Source of the DNA: Flavobacterium proteolyticum
GTDB lineage: Bacteria; Bacteroidota; Bacteroidia; Flavobacteriales; Flavobacteriaceae
NCBI RefSeq assembly: GCF_015223105.1
Contig: NZ_JADFTZ010000001.1
Location: forward strand, 992,001 to 1,056,000
DNA length: 64,000 bases
Direction of reading: 5' to 3'
Positions within the stretch are counted from its first letter, which is position 1, and the number at the start of each line of letters is the position of its first letter. This document shows, one piece after another, positions 33,172 to 42,375 of this stretch. Both the position numbers and the translations under genes were made by a program. Below the pieces are notes generated by a model. It was given only the letters and a program-made list of their open reading frames with translations, did not search any database and was not told where the DNA came from.

Positions 33172-35616
33172 TTAATTTTTGTAAAAAATTCTTTTAACAC
33201 GTTGCGAAATTCCAGTTAGAATTTCATAAGGTATCGTGCCAATAATATTCGCCATTTCGGTTACTTTTGGACTTTTTCCAAAAACAATCACTTCATCTCC
33301 AGTTTTGCAGGAAATGTTCGTAACATCCACCATCATCATGTCCATACATATTGATCCTAAAATGGTTGCTTTTTGATTGTGGATGGTAACAAATCCTTTC
33401 TCATTGCCCCAAGCTCTTCGAATGCCATCAGCATAACCAATCGGAATCGTTGCGACTTTCATTTTTTGCGTTACTCGAAATCTTCGGCTGTAACCAATGC
33501 TTTCTTCGGGTGAAACTTCTCTTATTTGAGAAATTATCGTTTTTAAAGTGCTCACATTTTCCAACACTTTCAATTCTTGTTCCGAATTTCCAATACCATA
33601 TAAACCAATTCCTAATCGCACCATTTCCATCTGTTTTTCAGCATAATTGAAAATTCCAGACGTGTTTAAAATATGACGAATCGGTTTTGAAGGCAATACT
33701 TTTTCTAATTCGGAATACATCGCATCAAAACGTTGAAATTGTAATTTCGTGAAATCGTCTAGTTGCAAGTCATCACTCGCAGCTAAATGCGAAAACACGC
33801 TTTTTACCTTAACAAAATTGTTGTTTTTTAGTAAGGAACACAATTCGTCTATCAAATGCGGTTCAAATCCTAAACGATGCATACCGGTATCCAATTTAAT
33901 ATGAATTGGATAATGGGAAATATTTTGGTGTTGGGCAATTTTTAAAAACGCTTGTAAACCCGTAATCGAATAAATTTCAGGTTCTAAATTATAAGCAATC
34001 ATGGCTCTAAAACTACTATTTTCAGGATTTAAAACCATAATTGGAGTCGTAATTCCAGCTTTTCGTAATTCGATGCCTTCATCGGCAAACGCTACGCCTA
34101 AATAATCGACTTTATGATGTTCGAGCAATTTGGCAATTTCGTAACCACCATTTCCGTAGCCAAATGCTTTCACCATGACCATAATTTTGGTTTCCGGTTT
34201 CAGTTTAGATTTATAGAAATTCAAGTTGTGACTAATTGCATCGAGATTGATTTCTAAAATAGTTTCGTGATTTTTCTCTTCCAACAAAACTACAATTTCA
34301 TGAAAGTTAAATCCGCGAGCACCTTTCACAAGAATGGTTTCGTTTTGAAACGAATGTGTATTGAATTGCTGTAAAAATTCTTGCGTAGTGGCAAACGAAA
34401 TCACATTTGGTAAATCGTTCAATTGTTTTGCGATGGTTTCGCCAATGGTAATAATGCGTTCGATTTTGTTTTTCGAAAGCAATTGTTTTACTTGATTGTA
34501 AAGTGTTTCAACGGCAATGCCACTTGTGAAAATATCGGATAAAATAATCGTTTTTTTATCGTGTAATTTTTGTTGTTCCAAGAAATCCAACGCAATTTTC
34601 AACGATTGATAATCCACCGAATAACTATCGTCGATGACCAAACAATTGTTGATGCCTTTTTTGGCTTGAAGTCGTAATTCTACTGGATATAATTCCGAAA
34701 CTCTATTTTGAATAAACGGAATTTCTTCGCCTAAAAACAGCATAAAATTCACGCAAGTAATTACATTTTCAATCGAATTTTCATCCGAAAACGGAATAAT
34801 TACACTAAAAATATTGGTTGTATTTTTGAAAGTTAATTCGGTTTTGCCATTTTCATTTTTCTTAGAAACGAAAAGATTCGCACTTTCATCCGAAAAACTC
34901 CAAGTGTGTTTTTGACAGTTTTGTGGAAGTGAAACTTCAATTTCAGTATTCTTTTCCAAGAAAATATCCGAACAATTTTCAAAAAGTTTGATTTTCTCTT
35001 TGATTTTGGTTTCATGATTTGCAAAACCTTCATCATGAACCGAACCAATATTGGTTAAAATGCCATATTTCGGTTGGATGATGTGTTCTAGATTTGACAT
35101 TTCATTGGGTAACGAAATTCCCGCTTCAAAAATTCCTAAATCATAATTCCCTTCAATCGCTAAAATAGATAGCGGAACACCGACTTGCGAATTGTAACTT
35201 TTCGGATTTCGAACAATCAAATGATTTGGACTTAATAAGAAATTCAACCATTCTTTTACGATGGTTTTTCCGTTGCTTCCCGTAATTCCCACAAATGGAA
35301 AATCGAATTGTTTTCGGTAGCCAATAGCAGTTTGTTGTAGCGCTTTTAACGAATTTTCAACGATAATGAAATTCGCTTTTTCGTATACATGTTCCGGAAT
35401 ATATTCGACTACAAAATAACGAACGCCTTTTGCAATCAACTCTTCCAAATACAAATGCGCATCGTGATTTTGTCCTTTGATGGCAAAAAACAAGGTGTTG
35501 CTTCCATTTTGCAACGAACGGCTGTCAATCGAAATGTGAGTTGCGGTAAACTCAGTCGAATTTCCGTGAAAAACGCCTTTACAAAACGAAATAATATGAG
35601 TTAGGTTGAGGTTCAA
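33172..35616 (-). CDS. murF-alr: Bifunctional MurF ligase / alanine racemase
   Basis: Residues ~1-440 are the UDP-MurNAc-tripeptide:D-Ala-D-Ala ligase (FVGITGSNGKTIVKEWL P-loop, NPKSYNSQVGVPLSIL, SVHDEGFANHETKIKEK). Residues ~450-814 are the PLP alanine racemase (MVMVKAFGYGNGGYEIAK with the PLP Lys, HIKLDTGMHRLGF, SIGYSRRF with catalytic Tyr, SICMDMMMVDVT). One protein thus makes D-Ala and adds D-Ala-D-Ala to the cell-wall precursor, a fusion usual in Bacteroidota. The start is TTG, one base after the tdk stop, suggesting coupled translation. The 67-bp gap to mscL holds no clear site. Confidence 0.96.
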   Translation of the reverse strand: MNLNLTHIISFCKGVFHGNSTEFTATHISIDSRSLQNGSNTLFFAIKGQNHDAHLYLEELIAKGVRYFVVEYIPEHVYEKANFIIVENSLKALQQTAIGYRKQFDFPFVGITGSNGKTIVKEWLNFLLSPNHLIVRNPKSYNSQVGVPLSILAIEGNYDLGIFEAGISLPNEMSNLEHIIQPKYGILTNIGSVHDEGFANHETKIKEKIKLFENCSDIFLEKNTEIEVSLPQNCQKHTWSFSDESANLFVSKKNENGKTELTFKNTTNIFSVIIPFSDENSIENVITCVNFMLFLGEEIPFIQNRVSELYPVELRLQAKKGINNCLVIDDSYSVDYQSLKIALDFLEQQKLHDKKTIILSDIFTSGIAVETLYNQVKQLLSKNKIERIITIGETIAKQLNDLPNVISFATTQEFLQQFNTHSFQNETILVKGARGFNFHEIVVLLEEKNHETILEINLDAISHNLNFYKSKLKPETKIMVMVKAFGYGNGGYEIAKLLEHHKVDYLGVAFADEGIELRKAGITTPIMVLNPENSSFRAMIAYNLEPEIYSITGLQAFLKIAQHQNISHYPIHIKLDTGMHRLGFEPHLIDELCSLLKNNNFVKVKSVFSHLAASDDLQLDDFTKLQFQRFDAMYSELEKVLPSKPIRHILNTSGIFNYAEKQMEMVRLGIGLYGIGNSEQELKVLENVSTLKTIISQIREVSPEESIGYSRRFRVTQKMKVATIPIGYADGIRRAWGNEKGFVTIHNQKATILGSICMDMMMVDVTNISCKTGDEVIVFGKSPKVTEMANIIGTIPYEILTGISQRVKRIFYKN

Positions 35617-35617
35617 T

Positions 35618-36250
35618 TTATTGATTATCGTCTTTTTGCTTGTTTACAATTTCAACATCTTTAACTTCCATGTTTTCACGCATGGCTTTAAAATAGGCAG
35701 CACGACTTAGTGGTTCGTATTCTTCGGTTTCGCCAAGCATAACCAATCTTTTATCATCTGATTTTCTGAAACTATAATGTGCTAAATTTCCAGTGCGTGT
35801 ACAAACGGCGTGCACTTTGGTAACATATTCTGCTGTAGCCATAAGTCCAGGCATTGGTCCGAACGGATTTCCTTTAAAATCCATGTCCAATCCAGCCACA
35901 ATTACTCGGATTCCTGAATTGGCTAAATCATTACAAACGGCAACAATTTCCTCATCGAAAAATTGGGCCTCGTCAATACCAACGACATCGCAACCTTGTG
36001 CTAAAATTCGAATATTTTCAGCAACAGGAACAGGTGTAGAACGAATTTCATTACGATTGTGCGAAACCACCATTTCGTCGTCATATCGAGTGTCGACAGC
36101 CGGTTTGAAGATTTCTACTTTTTGTTTAGCAAACTGAGCGCGTTTTAGTCGGCGAATTAATTCTTCGGTTTTACCCGAAAACATGGAGCCACAAATTACT
36201 TCAATCCAGCCAAATTGTTCTTGTTGATTTACGGTATTTTCGAGAAACAT
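35618..36250 (-). CDS. tdk: Thymidine kinase
   Basis: It phosphorylates thymidine in the salvage pathway. P-loop CGSMFSGKTEELIRRLKRA, Walker B-like VVGIDEAQFFDEEI and substrate loop region ATAEYVTKVHAVCTRTG are visible. The zinc-site Cys set looks reduced: Cys of AVCTRTG is present but no second clear CxxC pair, as in some Bacteroidota Tdk. 210 residues. First gene of tdk-murF/alr; a possible -7 box TAATTTTG lies at 36303-36310 on the minus strand. Confidence 0.94.
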   Translation of the reverse strand: MFLENTVNQQEQFGWIEVICGSMFSGKTEELIRRLKRAQFAKQKVEIFKPAVDTRYDDEMVVSHNRNEIRSTPVPVAENIRILAQGCDVVGIDEAQFFDEEIVAVCNDLANSGIRVIVAGLDMDFKGNPFGPMPGLMATAEYVTKVHAVCTRTGNLAHYSFRKSDDKRLVMLGETEEYEPLSRAAYFKAMRENMEVKDVEIVNKQKDDNQ

Positions 36251-36285
36251 TTTGTATCTTTCGTACGTTAAAAATTATTTTCTGT

Positions 36286-36293
36286 TACATTTG
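36286..36293 (+). promoter_or_regulatory. -7 box of the acidic-protein gene
   Basis: TACATTTG matches TAnnTTTG, 58 bp upstream of ATG 36352. It lies in the divergent gap shared with tdk. Confidence 0.5.
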
Positions 36294-36351
36294 TAATCAA
36301 AACAAAATTATTAAAAAAGTATCGATATATTCAATTCCATCCAATAAAGTT

Positions 36352-37311
36352 ATGAAGAAAAGAGTAAGCGCTGAATTAGTCAGTATTGCCCACCGAATTT
36401 TAAAGTTAAAAAACCATTCAGAAACGGTTCAATTGCAGCAAGAAGCGAAAAATTTGTACGATCAATTGACGATTTTACGCTTTTATGAAGAGAATTTCGA
36501 ATTGGTGAAAAATGAAATTTCAGAAGAAGTTTTAGAAGCGAAATTAGAAAGAAAGCAAGCTGATATTTTTGAACAACCAATTCCTGTTGTAGAAGGAATT
36601 GCACCTGCAAAAGAAGAACCAGTTGTTGAAGAACCTATTGTAGAAGAAAAAGCTCCAACAACTCCAATTGAAGAAGAAAAAATTGTGGTGGCGGAGTTGA
36701 TTGTGGAAGATGATGAAGATGAAGAGGAGGAAGTATTGATTACTTCAATGGAAGAAGAACCAATTGAAGAGGAAATTATAGAAGAAGTACCAGTTGTTGA
36801 GACTCCAAAAGCAGAAGAACCAGCGAAACAAATTTCGTTTGAAGATTTATTGGTGCACGATTACCAAGAATTGGATTTTGTAAAAGTGGAAGATGTTCCA
36901 GTAGAAGTTGAAAAAGTTACTGAAACTGTTTTTGAAGCTGTAACTCCTGTTGAAGAAGTTAAGGAAGAGGTTCAACCAGAACCTGTTTTAGAAACTCCAA
37001 AAGTATTAGAAGAAGAAGTGAAAGCAACTTTTGAAAAAGTAAGCCAAGAGCCAAAAATCAGTTCGCTAAATGATAGATTAAACAAAGCTATTACTTTTGG
37101 CTTAAATGATAGAATTGGATTTGAAAAGAAATTATTTGGCGGAAGTTCGGATGATTTTAACCGTGTGGTTTCACAATTGAATACGTTTGATAGTTTTGAA
37201 GAAGCAAAAGCTTTCGTAGATGATTTCGTAAAACCCGATTATAACAATTGGGAAGGCGCGGAAGAATTCGAAACGCGTTTCATGGAAATTGTGGAGAAAA
37301 AGTTTAGTTAG
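36352..37311 (+). CDS. Acidic protein of unknown function
   Basis: 319 residues, cytoplasmic (no signal peptide). Residues ~1-75 are a helical, Lys/Leu-rich domain (AELVSIAHRILKLKNHSE, LYDQLTILRFYEENFELV). Residues ~85-225 are low-complexity Glu/Pro/Val sequence with runs such as EDDEDEEEEV. Residues ~230-319 form a second folded-looking domain (SLNDRLNKAITFGLNDRIGF, KLFGGSSDDFNRVVSQLN, PDYNNWEG). From memory, the two ends look conserved in Flavobacteriaceae while the middle varies. No function is known to me. Confidence 0.85.
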   Translation: MKKRVSAELVSIAHRILKLKNHSETVQLQQEAKNLYDQLTILRFYEENFELVKNEISEEVLEAKLERKQADIFEQPIPVVEGIAPAKEEPVVEEPIVEEKAPTTPIEEEKIVVAELIVEDDEDEEEEVLITSMEEEPIEEEIIEEVPVVETPKAEEPAKQISFEDLLVHDYQELDFVKVEDVPVEVEKVTETVFEAVTPVEEVKEEVQPEPVLETPKVLEEEVKATFEKVSQEPKISSLNDRLNKAITFGLNDRIGFEKKLFGGSSDDFNRVVSQLNTFDSFEEAKAFVDDFVKPDYNNWEGAEEFETRFMEIVEKKFS

Positions 37312-37390
37312 TTTTAGTCGCAGTCTCAGTTTTCAGTCACAGATTTTTTTTGATGAATTTGTGCTAATTCGTGAAATTTGGGTTTTTAGT

Positions 37391-37520
37391 TTAACCACAT
37401 AGAAACATAGGTTTTTTATTGTTTGAGTTTTGTTTAGCACGTATAGCTAATGTGTAGAAAATTTATTTTCTAAATTATTCTTTTCAAAATAAAAATATTA
37501 CTATGTGACTATGTGTTTAA
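37391..37520. repeat. 130-bp element with terminal inverted repeats
   Basis: ttaaccacatagaaacatag at the left end pairs with ctatgtgactatgtgtttaa at the right end (17 of 20 positions). The interior is AT-rich and noncoding. Left of it, 37321-37390 holds words such as ctaattcgtgaaattt, like those near 31.5 kb. Together these fill the 238-bp gap before rsmI. It may be a MITE-like or dispersed palindromic element; copies elsewhere in the genome cannot be checked here. Confidence 0.6.
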
Positions 37521-37549
37521 AAAATCGTGTTAAATTCAACCTGTTTTAA

Positions 37550-38233
37550 ATGAGTAAATTATATATCGTTCCAACGCCCATAGGCAATTTAGAAGACATG
37601 ACTTTTCGTGCAATTAAAGTACTAAAAGAAGTCGATTTAATTTTAGCAGAAGACACACGAACCAGCGGAAAATTGCTAAAACACTTCGAAATTGCAACGC
37701 ATATGCACAGCCACCACATGCACAACGAACACAAAACCGTTGAAAATTTGGTCAAGCGATTACAAGCGGGCGAAACCATTGCTTTAATCAGCGATGCTGG
37801 AACTCCAGCCATTTCAGACCCAGGATTTTTGCTTACGCGCGCTTGTGTGGAAAACGGAATTGCGGTGGAATGTTTACCAGGAGCAACTGCTTTTGTGCCA
37901 GCTTTGGTGAATAGCGGTTTGCCCAATGATAAATTTGTATTTGAAGGCTTTCTACCTGATAAAAAAGGAAGACAAACCCGATTTTTATCCTTACAAGAAG
38001 AATATCGTACGATGATTTTCTATGTATCGCCACACAAATTAAACAAAACCTTAGCCGAATTTGTCCAATATTTTGGAGCCGATAGACCGGTTTCTGTTTC
38101 CCGAGAATTATCCAAATTACACGAAGAAACCGTAAGAGGAACCGCCGAAGAAGTTCTAAAACACTTTGAAGCGAAACCAGCTAAAGGGGAAATTGTGGTT
38201 TGTGTTGGGGGTTTAATTAAGACTAAAGGATAA
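37550..38233 (+). CDS. rsmI: 16S rRNA (cytidine-1402 2'-O)-methyltransferase
   Basis: It methylates C1402 in the ribosomal P site using SAM. SAM-dependent tetrapyrrole-methylase fold: LYIVPTPIGNLEDMTFRAI, ILAEDTRTSGKLLKHF, LISDAGTPAISDPGFLL, CLPGATAFVPALVNSGLP, RPVSVSRELSKLHEE and KGEIVVCVGG. 227 residues. The stop overlaps the next start in TAATG. Confidence 0.96.
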   Translation: MSKLYIVPTPIGNLEDMTFRAIKVLKEVDLILAEDTRTSGKLLKHFEIATHMHSHHMHNEHKTVENLVKRLQAGETIALISDAGTPAISDPGFLLTRACVENGIAVECLPGATAFVPALVNSGLPNDKFVFEGFLPDKKGRQTRFLSLQEEYRTMIFYVSPHKLNKTLAEFVQYFGADRPVSVSRELSKLHEETVRGTAEEVLKHFEAKPAKGEIVVCVGGLIKTKG

Positions 38234-38532
38234 TGAGTTTTAAGAAAATAGGATTATTCTTTTTTATTTTACTAACAATAAATGCTTTTATTTATTTTGT
38301 TATTATTGCGTACATTCAAAAATTAGTGAATAGTCATTTAGCTTTAGCTGACAATGTTACTATCGTTTTGTCTTTTGTTGCTTTATTGTTTTTTATTATC
38401 TCATTGTATCGATTTTTTTATCAAAAGTTAAATATAACAACCTGGATTCTTCTATTAATAGCTATTAGTTTGTTTTTGTGGTTACCGAAAATTTACATTC
38501 TTAAATGCTATGGTTGCTCAATTTCAGGTTAA
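38233..38532 (+). CDS. Small membrane protein of unknown function
   Basis: 99 residues with three hydrophobic segments (~5-30, ~42-60 and ~70-88), so it is probably an inner-membrane protein. The C-terminus ends KCYGCSISG with a CxxC pair. It overlaps rsmI by one base and is followed by osmC after 19 bp. No family recognised. The overlap and the coherent membrane pattern support a real gene. Confidence 0.65.
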   Translation: MSFKKIGLFFFILLTINAFIYFVIIAYIQKLVNSHLALADNVTIVLSFVALLFFIISLYRFFYQKLNITTWILLLIAISLFLWLPKIYILKCYGCSISG

Positions 38533-38551
38533 CATAATAATATTATTTTAA

Positions 38552-38974
38552 ATGGAAACACACAACATAACTACAACCTGGAAAGGTAACATGCAATTTG
38601 AGTCCACGAATCCAAGTGGCGATGTCATTTCAATTGATGCGGGTCCAGAAAATGGAGGCGAAGGAAAAGGCTTGCGTCCAAAAGCGTTGATGTTATCGGC
38701 TTTAGCAGGTTGTACAGGCTTAGACGTCGCTTCGTTAATGGAAAAAATGAAGTTAGAAGTAGCTGATTTCAAAATTGAAACTTCTGGAGAATTAACGGAA
38801 GAACATCCTAAAACTTATCACACTGTAAAAGTCAATTATCATTTTTACGGTAGTAATTTAGACGAGAAAAAGCTAGAAAAAGCTGTGAATTTATCGGTAG
38901 AAAAGTATTGTGGTGTGATGGAAATGTTTCGTCAATTTGCAAAAGTGGAAATCGAAATTTTTTATCACAATTAA
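38552..38974 (+). CDS. OsmC-family peroxiredoxin-like protein
   Basis: OsmC/Ohr proteins reduce organic peroxides through two cysteines. Here LMLSALAGCTGLDVASLM (Cys ~54) and VEKYCGVMEMF (Cys ~122) supply the pair; GLRPKALMLSALAGC is the usual signature. 140 residues. It belongs to the YhfA/OsmC branch rather than classic Ohr, so physiological activity is uncertain. Four bases before the HopJ-family gene. Confidence 0.92.
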   Translation: METHNITTTWKGNMQFESTNPSGDVISIDAGPENGGEGKGLRPKALMLSALAGCTGLDVASLMEKMKLEVADFKIETSGELTEEHPKTYHTVKVNYHFYGSNLDEKKLEKAVNLSVEKYCGVMEMFRQFAKVEIEIFYHN

Positions 38975-38977
38975 GAA

Positions 38978-39310
38978 ATGACAGTAGAAGCACTTATTAA
39001 TAAAGTAAAGCAATCGGAAATACTTTCTTTTGCTGAGGTTATTGAGGCCATCGATGCCAACTATTCTTTTACACCTTCCTTTTTTAAAAATGGTGATGTT
39101 GTAAATGAAGAAAATCAAAATAATGGTTCTTGCAAGGTGTTTTCATTTGCTAAAATGCATAAGTTGTCAGAGAAAGAAACTCTTTTTCTTTTTGGTGAAC
39201 ACTATCAAAAAGTACTTGAAACACCAAGTGATGCTGATCATCAAAACATTCGAAGTTTTATGAATTTTGGTTGGAACGGAATAGCATTTGAAAAAGAAGC
39301 ACTTTCGTAG
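38978..39310 (+). CDS. HopJ-family protein
   Basis: 110 residues matching the widespread family named after the Pseudomonas protein HopJ: ILSFAEVIEAIDANYSFTPSFFKNGDVVNEENQNNGSCKVFSFA is spread over its first half, and SDADHQNIRSFMNFGWNG is near the end. No secretion system of type III is present here and the family is common in free-living bacteria, so effector function should not be inherited from the name. Downstream of OsmC in the rsmI cluster. Confidence 0.88.
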   Translation: MTVEALINKVKQSEILSFAEVIEAIDANYSFTPSFFKNGDVVNEENQNNGSCKVFSFAKMHKLSEKETLFLFGEHYQKVLETPSDADHQNIRSFMNFGWNGIAFEKEALS

Positions 39311-39358
39311 TGATTTCTCTTTACGTCGAAATGACAACAAAAAAATAAAAAATATTTA

Positions 39359-39366
39359 TACCTTTG
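39359..39366 (+). promoter_or_regulatory. -7 box of the recJ promoter
   Basis: TACCTTTG matches TAnnTTTG, 60 bp upstream of the recJ ATG. Confidence 0.5.
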
Positions 39367-39425
39367 TTTTTCAATTATATAAGCCAAAATAAATAATTCA
39401 TAATTTTTTAATTCGTAATTAAACT

Positions 39426-41126
39426 ATGCGTTGGAATCCAAAATCTAAGCCAAATCCAGAAAAAGTACAAGCCATTCAGCAAGCACTTCAAGTCGATGAA
39501 ATTATTGCGACACTTTTAGTTCAACGAGGAATCGAAACCTTCGAACAAGCCAAAACCTTTTTCCGTCCCACCTTAGCCGATTTGCATAATCCGTATTTGA
39601 TGAAAGATATGGACAAAGCCGTGGCGCGAATTGAAAAAGCGATTGCTAATAACGAAAATATTCTAGTTTTCGGTGATTACGATGTCGATGGAACTACCGC
39701 TGTTTCTTTAGTTTCTAGTTATTTGCGTAGTTTTTATCCCAATGTTGCGACATATATTCCCGACAGATATGCAGAAGGTTATGGCATTTCTTATATGGGA
39801 ATTGACTATGCCGAAGACAACGATATTTCCTTAATTATAGCTTTGGATTGTGGTATTAAATCAATTGACCACGTGAATTACGCCAAAGCCAAAAATATTG
39901 ATTTCATCATTTGCGACCATCACCGACCAGGTGATATATTACCTGATGCGGTTGCGGTTTTAGATCCAAAACGCGAAGATTGTTCGTATCCGTATGATGA
40001 ATTATGCGGTTGCGGTGTCGGATTCAAATTGGTTCAGGCTTTAGCCGAAAATCGAAATCAAACTATTGAAGATTTAGTAGAATATTTAGATTTAGTTGCG
40101 ACTGCAATTGCGGCTGATATTGTTCCGATTAATGGTGAAAATCGAGTGTTAGCTAAATTTGGTTTGGAAGTGATTAATTCTAACCCACGACCAGGAATAA
40201 AAGCATTGATTCAAAACTTAAAGAAAAAAGTCTTGACAATTACGGATGTCGTTTTCATCGTGGCACCAAGAATCAATGCCGCAGGAAGAATCAAACATGG
40301 AAACGAAGCCGTTGCTTTATTAACCGAATACGATTTAGACCAAGCCGAGCAATTCGCTTCCGAAATCGAGCAACATAATTCCGACAGGAAAGAATTAGAC
40401 AAACAAATCACGAAAGAAGCATTACTTCAAATCGAAGCAAACAACGAACAAAATCGATATTCAACCGTTGTGTACCAAGAAAATTGGCACAAAGGCGTTA
40501 TTGGAATTGTCGCTTCAAGATTGGTAGAAAATTACTATCGTCCAACGATTGTTTTTACGAAAAGTGGCGAAAAATTAGCGGCTTCGGCACGTTCTGTAAA
40601 AGATTTCGATGTGTATAATGCGTTGGAAGCTTGTGCCGAACATTTGGAACAATTCGGCGGGCACATGTATGCAGCTGGAATGACACTTTTGGAAGAAAAC
40701 TATGAAAATTTCAAAAATGCCTTCGAAAAAGTCGTTCAAGAAACCATTCATCCCGATTTATTAACTCCGGAAATTTCATACGATGCCGAAATCGAATTAT
40801 CAGAAATCAATCCGAAATTGATGCGTTTATTGAAACAATTCGAACCTTTCGGACCCGAAAATATGACGCCATTATTTTTAGCGAAAGGATTAACTGATTC
40901 AGGTTATGCAAAAACTTTAGGTTCGGATAACGAACACTTGAAAGCATTCGTAAAACAAGGAAATTCGGAAAGTTTTGGAGTGATTGGTTTTGGATTGGGA
41001 AATAAATTAGACTTGGTTGTCAACAAAAATAAATTTGATGCAATTTTCTCTTTGGAAGAAAATGAATGGAAAGATACTGTAACTTTGCAATTGCAATTAC
41101 GCGATATCAATACTTCAAATGGCTAA
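39426..41126 (+). CDS. recJ: Single-stranded-DNA exonuclease RecJ
   Basis: A 5'-to-3' exonuclease in recombination and mismatch repair. DHH-family motifs: LVFGDYDVDGTTAVSL, LIIALDCGIKS, FIICDHHRPG (the DHH) and YPYDELCGCGVGFKL. The DHHA1 part has SARSVKDFDVYNALEAC and QFGGHMYAAGMTL; an OB-type end follows. 566 residues, normal. Its last 8 bp overlap the following MFS gene. Confidence 0.96.
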   Translation: MRWNPKSKPNPEKVQAIQQALQVDEIIATLLVQRGIETFEQAKTFFRPTLADLHNPYLMKDMDKAVARIEKAIANNENILVFGDYDVDGTTAVSLVSSYLRSFYPNVATYIPDRYAEGYGISYMGIDYAEDNDISLIIALDCGIKSIDHVNYAKAKNIDFIICDHHRPGDILPDAVAVLDPKREDCSYPYDELCGCGVGFKLVQALAENRNQTIEDLVEYLDLVATAIAADIVPINGENRVLAKFGLEVINSNPRPGIKALIQNLKKKVLTITDVVFIVAPRINAAGRIKHGNEAVALLTEYDLDQAEQFASEIEQHNSDRKELDKQITKEALLQIEANNEQNRYSTVVYQENWHKGVIGIVASRLVENYYRPTIVFTKSGEKLAASARSVKDFDVYNALEACAEHLEQFGGHMYAAGMTLLEENYENFKNAFEKVVQETIHPDLLTPEISYDAEIELSEINPKLMRLLKQFEPFGPENMTPLFLAKGLTDSGYAKTLGSDNEHLKAFVKQGNSESFGVIGFGLGNKLDLVVNKNKFDAIFSLEENEWKDTVTLQLQLRDINTSNG

Positions 41127-42375
41127 AAAAGATCCATTTTCCTCTTTAAGAATTCCTGAATTTCGTTGGTTTTTAGCCATGCGATTGTTTATTGTATTGG
41201 CTTGGTCGATGCAATTTGTATTGATTGAGTGGGAAGTGTATCGCATCACGAAAGACCCGTTATCATTGGGATTAATTGGTTTAATGGAAATTATTCCCGC
41301 AATAAGTATGGCGTTGTTTGCCGGACACATTGTGGATCAAAATGAGAAAAAAGGTTTGTTAATCAAATGCTTTTCCGGATTAGCAATTATCAGTGTTTTG
41401 TTTTGTTTGTTAGTGCATCCGAATTTTATCGATTCTTTTTCAAAAAATACCATTTTATATGGAATTTACGCTCTAGTTTTCGTGGGCGGAATCATTCGTG
41501 CGTTTTTAATTCCGTCCGTTTTTAGTTTATTGGGTTTGATTATTCCGAAAAAAGAGCAACCTAACGCAGCGACATGGAGTAGTTCTACTTGGCAAGTGGC
41601 GGCTGTAATTGGACCAGCTTTGGCGGGATTTTCAATTGGTTGGTTTGGCGCATTTTGGTCGTTGATTTTTGTGGTTTTTTGTGTGATTATGGCTTTGGTC
41701 GTATTGACACAAATTGAAAGAAAACCGATTTTAAATCCAAAATTAGGCGAACCTATTTTTAAGAGCTTGAAAGAAGGATTGTCGTTCGTTTTTCATTCGA
41801 AACCTATTTTGAATGCGATTTCGCTTGATATGTTTGCGGTTTTATTTGGTGGAGCCGTTGCTTTATTGCCCATTTTTGCGCAAGATATTTTAAAAGTAGG
41901 TTCGGAAGGATTCGGAATTTTAAGAGCTGCACCAGCTATTGGTGGTTTAATTACCATGTTGATTTCAACTTCAATTCCGTTACATCAAAAAGCAGGTAAA
42001 AAGTTATTGTTAGCTGTTTTCGGATTTGGAGTTTGTATTATCGTTTTTGGTTTATCAACTAACTTTTGGTTATCAGTAGTAGCATTATTTTTAAGTGGCG
42101 TTACTGATGGAATTTCTGTAGTCATTCGTCAAACTATACTTCAAATTTATACTCCCGACCATATGCGCGGACGCGTTTCTTCTGTGAATTCAATTTTTGT
42201 TGGTTCGTCTAACGAATTAGGGGCTTTTGAAAGCGGCTTGGCTTCCAAAATCATGGGAGTAGTTCCAGCAGTTGTTTTTGGTGGAATGATGACCTTGGGT
42301 ATTGTGGGAGTTACTGCCGTAGCGTCGCCAAAATTCAGAGAACTGGATATCGAAAAAGATTTGGAAACGATTTAA
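41119..42375 (+). CDS. MFS transporter (EntS/MFS_3 type)
   Basis: An inner-membrane protein with about 11-12 hydrophobic segments. Features of the MFS_3/enterobactin-exporter type are RIPEFRWFLAMRLFIVLAW at the N-terminus, GLMEIIPAISMALFAGHIVDQ and the second-half motif YTPDHMRGRVSSVNSIFVG. 418 residues. It is translationally coupled to recJ (ATG inside the recJ end) and converges on lpxH with a four-base overlap. The substrate is unknown. Confidence 0.9.
   Translation: MAKKDPFSSLRIPEFRWFLAMRLFIVLAWSMQFVLIEWEVYRITKDPLSLGLIGLMEIIPAISMALFAGHIVDQNEKKGLLIKCFSGLAIISVLFCLLVHPNFIDSFSKNTILYGIYALVFVGGIIRAFLIPSVFSLLGLIIPKKEQPNAATWSSSTWQVAAVIGPALAGFSIGWFGAFWSLIFVVFCVIMALVVLTQIERKPILNPKLGEPIFKSLKEGLSFVFHSKPILNAISLDMFAVLFGGAVALLPIFAQDILKVGSEGFGILRAAPAIGGLITMLISTSIPLHQKAGKKLLLAVFGFGVCIIVFGLSTNFWLSVVALFLSGVTDGISVVIRQTILQIYTPDHMRGRVSSVNSIFVGSSNELGAFESGLASKIMGVVPAVVFGGMMTLGIVGVTAVASPKFRELDIEKDLETI

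Noticed and set aside
38978..39310. HopJ name taken as evidence of a type III effector
   Set aside because: The family is widespread in non-pathogens and no type III secretion genes are present.
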